The notes under the pieces: model-generated
What the model was told of the DNA's origin: nothing
Databases searched by the model: none
The model's input: only the letters and a program-made list of their open reading frames with translations
Assembly (NCBI GenBank): GCA_018896025.1
Contig: JAHIND010000011.1
Location: 158,780-222,779 of the forward strand
Direction of reading: 5' to 3'
DNA: 64,000 bases
Origin: Pseudomonadota bacterium
GTDB lineage: Bacteria; Desulfobacterota; Desulfarculia; Desulfarculales; Desulfarculaceae
Program-made: the position numbers and the translations under genes
Part shown: one piece after another, positions 59,919 to 64,000 of the stretch
How positions within the stretch are numbered: the first letter of the stretch is position 1
How the letters are laid out: each line of letters starts with the position of its first letter

Positions 59919-60845
59919 TTAATCGACGACTGGTCTAGGCAACAGCCCCGCCCCCTCGATGATCTCCTTGGCCCGGTGCTCCCACTCGATGGCCATGACG
60001 TGCACTCCGGCCACGCCATCCATCTGCTTGAACTCCTCGATCTGCTCGATGGCCATCTTGATGCCCTCGGCGGCCTGCTGCTTCTTGTCCACGCTTTGCA
60101 GGCGCTTGACCACCGATTCGGGCACGTCCATGCCCGGCACGAACTTGGCCATGTACTTGGCCATACCCACCGACTTCATGGGGGTGACCCCGGCCAGGAT
60201 GTAGCACTTCTCGTGCAGGCCCCGGTCCACCGCCTGTTTCATGAACAGGCGGAACTTGTCCATGTTGTAGATGCACTGGGTCTGCACAAAGTCGGCCCCG
60301 GCGGCGATCTTCTTGGCCAGGCGGGTGACCCGGAACTCGAAGGGATCGGCAAAGGGGTTGGAGGCCGCGCCGATGAATATCTCGGGCGAGCCGTCCAGGT
60401 CCTTGTCGTTCAAGAACTTCTTCTCGTCGCGCATCTTCTTGAAGGCGGCCAAGAGCTGCACCGAGTCAAGGTCGTAGACGTTCTTGCTCTCGGGGTGGCT
60501 GCCGAAGCGCTGGTGGTCGCCGGACAGGCACAGCACGTTCTTGATGCCCAGGGCGGTGGCCCCCAGGATGTCGGCCATGAGCGCCAGACGGTTGCGGTCG
60601 CGGCAGACCATCTGGTAGTTGGGCTCCAGGCCCTCGTCGATGAGAATCTTGCAGGCGGCCCAGGAGGCCATGCGCACCACGGCGGTCTGGTTGTCGGTGA
60701 TGTTCACCGACTCCACGATGCCCTTTAGGAAGCCCGCCTTGTGGCGCACCTCCTCGGCGTTGTTGCCCTGGGGGGGACCCAACTCACCGGTAACCGCAAA
60801 GTGGCCAGCGGAGAGCATTTTTTCCAGATTGCTGCCGGCTTTCAT
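59919..60845 (-). CDS. metF: Methylenetetrahydrofolate reductase, MetF-type (copy 2)
   Basis: A 308-residue MetF very similar to copy 1: GHFAVTGELGPPQGNNAEEV, VNITDNQTAVVRMAS, CRDRNRLALMADILGA, LCLSGDHQRFGSHP and DFVQTQCIYNMDKF. The ATG at 60845 overlaps the metV stop by ATGA, as in copy 1; a longer frame upstream is non-coding. It is the last gene of the operon hdrA-mvhD-metV-metF and probably functions with that module's selenocysteine-form MvhD. Confidence 0.93.
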   Translation of the reverse strand: MKAGSNLEKMLSAGHFAVTGELGPPQGNNAEEVRHKAGFLKGIVESVNITDNQTAVVRMASWAACKILIDEGLEPNYQMVCRDRNRLALMADILGATALGIKNVLCLSGDHQRFGSHPESKNVYDLDSVQLLAAFKKMRDEKKFLNDKDLDGSPEIFIGAASNPFADPFEFRVTRLAKKIAAGADFVQTQCIYNMDKFRLFMKQAVDRGLHEKCYILAGVTPMKSVGMAKYMAKFVPGMDVPESVVKRLQSVDKKQQAAEGIKMAIEQIEEFKQMDGVAGVHVMAIEWEHRAKEIIEGAGLLPRPVVD

Positions 60846-61510
60846 TGCTTGAGGTCCTCCCTGACCCGCTTGCGGGGACCGCCGTCGCGGGCGGTCAACC
60901 AGTTCTTGTTGGGCCACACCTGCTCCAACTCCTGAAGCCTGCCCATGGCGCTCATCTTCTGCACGATCTGGTCCCATACGCAGGGCACCTCCGGGCTGAT
61001 CTCGCAGTTGCCCGAGGCCGAGCCGCCACAGGGGCCGTTCATCAGGCTCTTGGAGCAGCGGGCGATGGGACAGAGCCCCCCGAAGTTGTGCACCAGGCAG
61101 TTGCCGCAGCTCTGACAGCGCTCGGCCCAGACCCCATGCTCCAGGGCCCCGCCGATGAAGGTGGTGTTGATGCCCGGAAACACAGCCACGTCACGGAAGC
61201 GCTCGGCCACGAACTGTGGCCCCACCCCGCAGGCGATGGAGACGATGGCGTCGTATTTCTCGGCCACGTCGGCCAGCTCCTCGACGTACTCGGGGTCGCA
61301 CTGGCGTTCCAGGGTCATCTCTTCCACGGTAGGGGGCAGGCCGGCTTTTTTGCGGGATATGCGCAGGGCGCTGGCCAGGATGCCAACCTCTTTTTCTCCG
61401 CCCACGTTGCAGACGGTCACGCACCCCCGGCAGCCCAACACCAGGACCTTGTCCCGTCCCTCGATCATGGACAGGATCTCCTCCAAGGGCTTGCTGTCAC
61501 CTACGATCAT
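60842..61510 (-). CDS. metV: MetV, methylene-H4folate reductase-associated protein (copy 2)
   Basis: A 222-residue MetV of the same length as copy 1, with GCRGCVTVCNVGG, CQSCGNC and CPIARCSKSLMNGPCGG. Most differences from copy 1 lie outside the cysteine blocks. It connects MetF to the HdrA-MvhD pair. It follows mvhD by 49 bases. Confidence 0.92.
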   Translation of the reverse strand: MIVGDSKPLEEILSMIEGRDKVLVLGCRGCVTVCNVGGEKEVGILASALRISRKKAGLPPTVEEMTLERQCDPEYVEELADVAEKYDAIVSIACGVGPQFVAERFRDVAVFPGINTTFIGGALEHGVWAERCQSCGNCLVHNFGGLCPIARCSKSLMNGPCGGSASGNCEISPEVPCVWDQIVQKMSAMGRLQELEQVWPNKNWLTARDGGPRKRVREDLKQ

Positions 61511-61559
61511 TGCAACTGTCCTTCCTAGTCAACAGATAGCTAGATCCGCCTCAATGCGC

Positions 61560-61985
61560 CTAGGCCGCTTGGGCCTGCCCGACGGGGCTGGGGCCCAGCT
61601 CCTTTATGCGCTCGGTAAACTCCCGGGCCACCTCGGCAAAGCGAGGCCCCTGGGCCGAACTCATGTTGTACATCTCGATGCGGCCGGGCTCGATGCCCAG
61701 CGACTCCAAGACTTTTTGCACGTACTCCACCTTGCGGCGCGCCTTGAGGTTGCCGGTGAGGAAGTGACAATCGCCTTCCATGCAACCGGCCACGTAAACG
61801 CCGTCCACTCCGTCTTCAAAGGAGCGCAGCAGGTGCAAGATGTCCACCCGCCCGGAACAGGGCAACTGGATGACTCGCACGTTGGTGGGATATTGCAGTC
61901 TCATCGAACCTGCCAGGTCCGCTGCGGAGTACGCTCAGTACTGGCAGCAGAACGCTACGATTTTCGGCTCAAACTCAGCGCTCAA
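61560..61985 (-). CDS. mvhD: MvhD/FlpD-type electron-transfer subunit, selenocysteine form
   Basis: A 141-residue protein if the in-frame UGA at 61937-61935 is read as selenocysteine (residue 17). The surrounding sequence FCCQY-Sec-AYSAADLAG aligns with FACDYCAYTAADVAG of copy 1, and the frame continues without a break (RVIQLPCSGRVDILHLL, AGCMEGDCHF) to a normal end. A hairpin with stem GGACC/GGTTC and loop UGGCA begins 14 bases after the UGA. The start is taken as TTG at 61985 because GAGGAGG lies 6 bases before it and it aligns with the start of copy 1; an ATG two codons earlier abuts the ribosome-binding site. Confidence 0.9.
61906..61920 (-). promoter_or_regulatory. bSECIS-like hairpin after the UGA codon of mvhD
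   Basis: On the minus strand, GGACC (61920-61916) pairs with GGTTC (61910-61906, one G-U pair) around the loop TGGCA. Further pairs outside (CAGC with GATG, one mismatch) lengthen the stem. The loop begins 19 bases after the UGA and has a G in its first two positions, as required of bacterial SECIS elements. Confidence 0.7.
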
Positions 61986-62041
61986 GTTCATCCTCCTCGT
62001 CCCGGAGAGCCCACGCGCGCCGGGCAACGGCAGGTGAAGGC

Positions 62042-62060
62042 CCCGGCCCGTGGGGCCGGG
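62042..62060 (-). other. Hairpin between hdrA and mvhD of module 2
   Basis: Eight-base arms CCCGGCCC and GGGCCGGG (62042-62049 and 62053-62060) with a GTG loop, in the 89-base gap between the two genes. No T run follows, so it is more likely an mRNA-processing or stability element than a terminator. Confidence 0.4.
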
Positions 62061-62074
62061 ACCGGCAATTAGGC

Positions 62075-64000
62075 TCAGTTCATCGCCGCCCGTTCCTTGG
62101 CCAGGATCTGGGCGTCGGTGAAGTGTTGCAGGGTAATGGCCTTGCCCGGGCACTCGGCGGCGCAGGCCCCGCAGCCGTAGCACTGGGCCACCTCTATGTG
62201 GGCCGCGCCGTCCACGATCTTGGGCACCCCGTAGGGGCAGGTGCGCACGCAGGTCAGGCACACCGAGCACTTCTTGGGGTCCACCGTGGCCACCACGCCG
62301 CCCACGCGGATAACGGTCTTGGCCAGGACGGTCATGGCCCGTCCGGCGGCCGCGTTGGCCTGGGCGATGGCCTCGTCGATGGGCTTGGGATAGTGGGCCA
62401 GGCCCGCCTGGTACAGGCCCTCGGTGGCGAAGTCCACCGGGCGCAGTTTGGCGTGGGCCTCCAGGAAGAAGCCCTCGGCGTTGAGCGGGGTCTTCATGGC
62501 CTCGGCCAGCTTGTGCACCTCGTTGGGCACGATGGCCGCGGCCAGCACCAGCCGGTCCACGTCGAAGCTGATGGGACGGCCCAGCACGTGGTCGGTGGCG
62601 GTGACGGTGAGCTTGCCGTTGTCCTCATTCACCTGGGGCTTGCCGTCCAGGTTGTAGCGCACGAACAGCACGCCCGCCTCGCGGGCCTTCTTGTAGAGGT
62701 CCTCGCGCACCCCGTAGGTGCGGATGTCGCGGTAGAGGATGTAGACGTTGGCCTCGGGGTTGGCCTCCTTGACCTTGACCGCGCTCTCCACCGAGTGGGT
62801 GCAGCACAGGCGGGAGCAGTAGGGCCGCTCCGGCTCGCGGGAGCCCACACACTGGATGAAGGCCACCGAGTCCCAGGCCTTGGGCGCGTCGGGGTTGCCC
62901 TTGAGCTCCATGTCCAGCTCCAGGGAGGTGACCACCCCGTCGCTCTGGCCGTAGAGGTACTCGCTGGGCTTGAGCTCGTGGCCGCCGGTGGCCAGCACGA
63001 TGACTCCGTGCTCCACCACCATCTCTTCTCCGCCCGCCGGGGTGATGCCGCTGACGTAGTTGCCCACGAAGCCCTTGAAAGAGGTCAGCTCGCTGTTCAT
63101 GTGCACGGTGAGGTTGGGGTGGCTGTTCACCTTGGCCACCAGGTCCTCCAGGTAGGGGGCCACGGCCTCGCCCTTCCAGGAATTGAGCAGGTAGCGGGCG
63201 TTGCCGCCCAGCTCGCCGCTCTTTTCCACCAGACGCACCGGGTAGCCGGCTTCGGCCAGGTTGAGCGCCGCGCTCATGCCGGCCACGCCGCCGCCCACCA
63301 CGATGGCGCTCTTTTCCAGGGGCAGCTCCACCTGGTGCAGGGGCTCGATGAGGGTGGCCTTGGCCACGGCCATGCGCACCAGGTCCTTGGCCTTGGCGGT
63401 GGCTTTTTCCGGCTCGCCCTGGTGCACCCAGGAGTCTTGGTCGCGGATGTTGGCCATCTCGAACAAATACTTGTTCAGGCCCGCCTCGCGGATGGTCTCC
63501 TGGAACATGGGCTCGTGGGTGCGGGGGCTGCAAGAGGCAACCACCACCCGGTTGAGGTTGTGCTCGGTGATCTTGTCCTTGATCTTGTTCTGGGTGTCCT
63601 GGGAGCAGGTGAACAGGTTGTCGTCCACGAAGGCCACGTAGGGCAAGGTGGCGGCGTATTCCCGCACCGCGGGCACGTCCACGATGCCCCCGATGTTGAT
63701 GCCGCAGTTGCACACGAACACCCCCACCCGGGGCTGCTCCTCGCTGACGTCCTTCTCTATCGGGTAGCTGACTTCCTTGCTCAGACTGCCCCGAGCCTCG
63801 GACAAATCAAGGCTGGCCACGCAGGCGGCGGCGGATGCTTCCATAACCGCCTGGGGGATGTCCTTGGGCCCGGCAAAGGCGCCGCAGGCGAAGATGCCTT
63901 CCCTGCTGGTGCCCACCGGGGCGAAGGAGCTGGTCTCGCTGAAGTTGTAGCCGGTGAGGTCGATGCCCAGGCGGTGGGCCGTCTCGATGGCCTCGGGGCC
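62075..64000 (-). CDS. hdrA: HdrA-type heterodisulfide reductase subunit (module 2, partial)
   Basis: The gene runs off the right edge; 641 C-terminal residues are visible, in frame to base 64000. After the end of a first flavin domain comes a domain with four conserved cysteines (VFVCNCGINIGG, NLFTCSQD, VVVASCSPRTHE). A second FAD fold follows (AIVVGGGVAGMSAALNLAEAG), then CVGSREPERPYCSRLCC, and a C-terminal double ferredoxin (CSVCLTCVRTCPYG and CYGCGACAAECPG). The layout matches the last two thirds of module-1 HdrA, so it is probably also a two-flavin fused form. Confidence 0.92.
   Translation of the reverse strand, partial: GPEAIETAHRLGIDLTGYNFSETSSFAPVGTSREGIFACGAFAGPKDIPQAVMEASAAACVASLDLSEARGSLSKEVSYPIEKDVSEEQPRVGVFVCNCGINIGGIVDVPAVREYAATLPYVAFVDDNLFTCSQDTQNKIKDKITEHNLNRVVVASCSPRTHEPMFQETIREAGLNKYLFEMANIRDQDSWVHQGEPEKATAKAKDLVRMAVAKATLIEPLHQVELPLEKSAIVVGGGVAGMSAALNLAEAGYPVRLVEKSGELGGNARYLLNSWKGEAVAPYLEDLVAKVNSHPNLTVHMNSELTSFKGFVGNYVSGITPAGGEEMVVEHGVIVLATGGHELKPSEYLYGQSDGVVTSLELDMELKGNPDAPKAWDSVAFIQCVGSREPERPYCSRLCCTHSVESAVKVKEANPEANVYILYRDIRTYGVREDLYKKAREAGVLFVRYNLDGKPQVNEDNGKLTVTATDHVLGRPISFDVDRLVLAAAIVPNEVHKLAEAMKTPLNAEGFFLEAHAKLRPVDFATEGLYQAGLAHYPKPIDEAIAQANAAAGRAMTVLAKTVIRVGGVVATVDPKKCSVCLTCVRTCPYGVPKIVDGAAHIEVAQCYGCGACAAECPGKAITLQHFTDAQILAKERAAMN

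Noticed and set aside
61560..61904. MvhD copy 2 as a short 114-residue protein starting at 61904
   Set aside because: This start removes the cluster-binding N-terminus that continues in frame upstream through a UGA with full similarity to copy 1.
1..64000. CRISPR arrays, prophage, insertion sequences, rRNA or tRNA genes
   Set aside because: I looked for direct repeats with spacers, transposase or integrase motifs and conserved RNA sequences and found none. The only repeats are the short palindromic elements at 59319-59860.

Overview
The window is high-GC, densely packed bacterial DNA that reads as a strictly anaerobic member of the Desulfobacterota (former Deltaproteobacteria), most like a Desulfarculus-type sulfate reducer or syntroph. 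That placement is an inference. It rests on two HdrA-MvhD-MetV-MetF modules of the Wood-Ljungdahl/electron-bifurcation type, an orange-protein (ORP)-like MinD/NifX cluster, ferredoxin:thioredoxin reductase, a selenoprotein, several ferredoxin-type domains and many PAS/histidine-kinase genes. I see no rRNA, tRNA, transposase, phage gene or CRISPR array.

Layout. 1-6819 (minus): a branched-chain-amino-acid-type ABC transporter (livKHMGF) followed by a Cache-domain histidine kinase and a response regulator. 7031-10830 (plus): a LarA-family protein, a TVP38-type membrane protein, a PAS-LuxR regulator and an Fe-S/DUF3786 protein. 11145-15570 (minus): a signalling operon of receiver, two stand-alone ACT-type proteins, PAS-PAS kinase and receiver-PAS-kinase. 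15614-21575 (minus): MetF paralogue, a two-flavin HdrA, MvhD, MetV and MetF. 22006-26523 (plus): DUF134 regulator, DUF134-ORP fusion, two MinD ATPases with ferredoxin inserts, a second ORP/NifX protein, a NifU-like scaffold, an FmdB zinc ribbon and a pseudo-receiver. 26597-37464 (minus): sigma-54 activator, a small unknown protein, M20 hydrolase, a second livKHMGF set, a second M20 hydrolase and a GABA-type aminotransferase. This reads as an amino-acid or amidated-amino-acid uptake and degradation unit, with a near-consensus sigma-54 promoter in front of its first gene. 38748-47417 (plus): a TAXI-type TRAP transporter with a catabolic set (IorA-like TPP enzyme, mandelate-racemase-type enzyme, DUF1932 dehydrogenase, DapA-type aldolase, isochorismatase-type hydrolase). 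47512-55499: redox and housekeeping genes (glutaredoxin, FTR, zinc ribbon, DUF1015, methyltransferase, DUF721, MFS, thioesterase, BASS transporter, phosphoesterase). 55587-59318 (plus): a MerR regulator with acyl-CoA synthetase, acyl-CoA dehydrogenase and MntP. 59319-59860: degenerate palindromic repeats. 59861-64000 (minus): the second HdrA-MvhD-MetV-MetF module, with HdrA running off the window.

The most interesting region is the pair of Hdr-Met modules. The second MvhD is interrupted by an in-frame UGA exactly where the first copy has cysteine, with a bSECIS-like hairpin behind it, so it is very probably a selenoprotein. The first HdrA has lost all four cysteines of the domain that keeps them in the second HdrA. 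The two modules therefore look like specialised rather than redundant electron-transfer routes to methylene-tetrahydrofolate reductase. Second in interest is the ORP-like cluster, where a DUF134 DNA-binding domain is fused to an ORP/NifX domain that also has its own internal ribosome-binding site, behind a promoter bracketed by two related palindromes.
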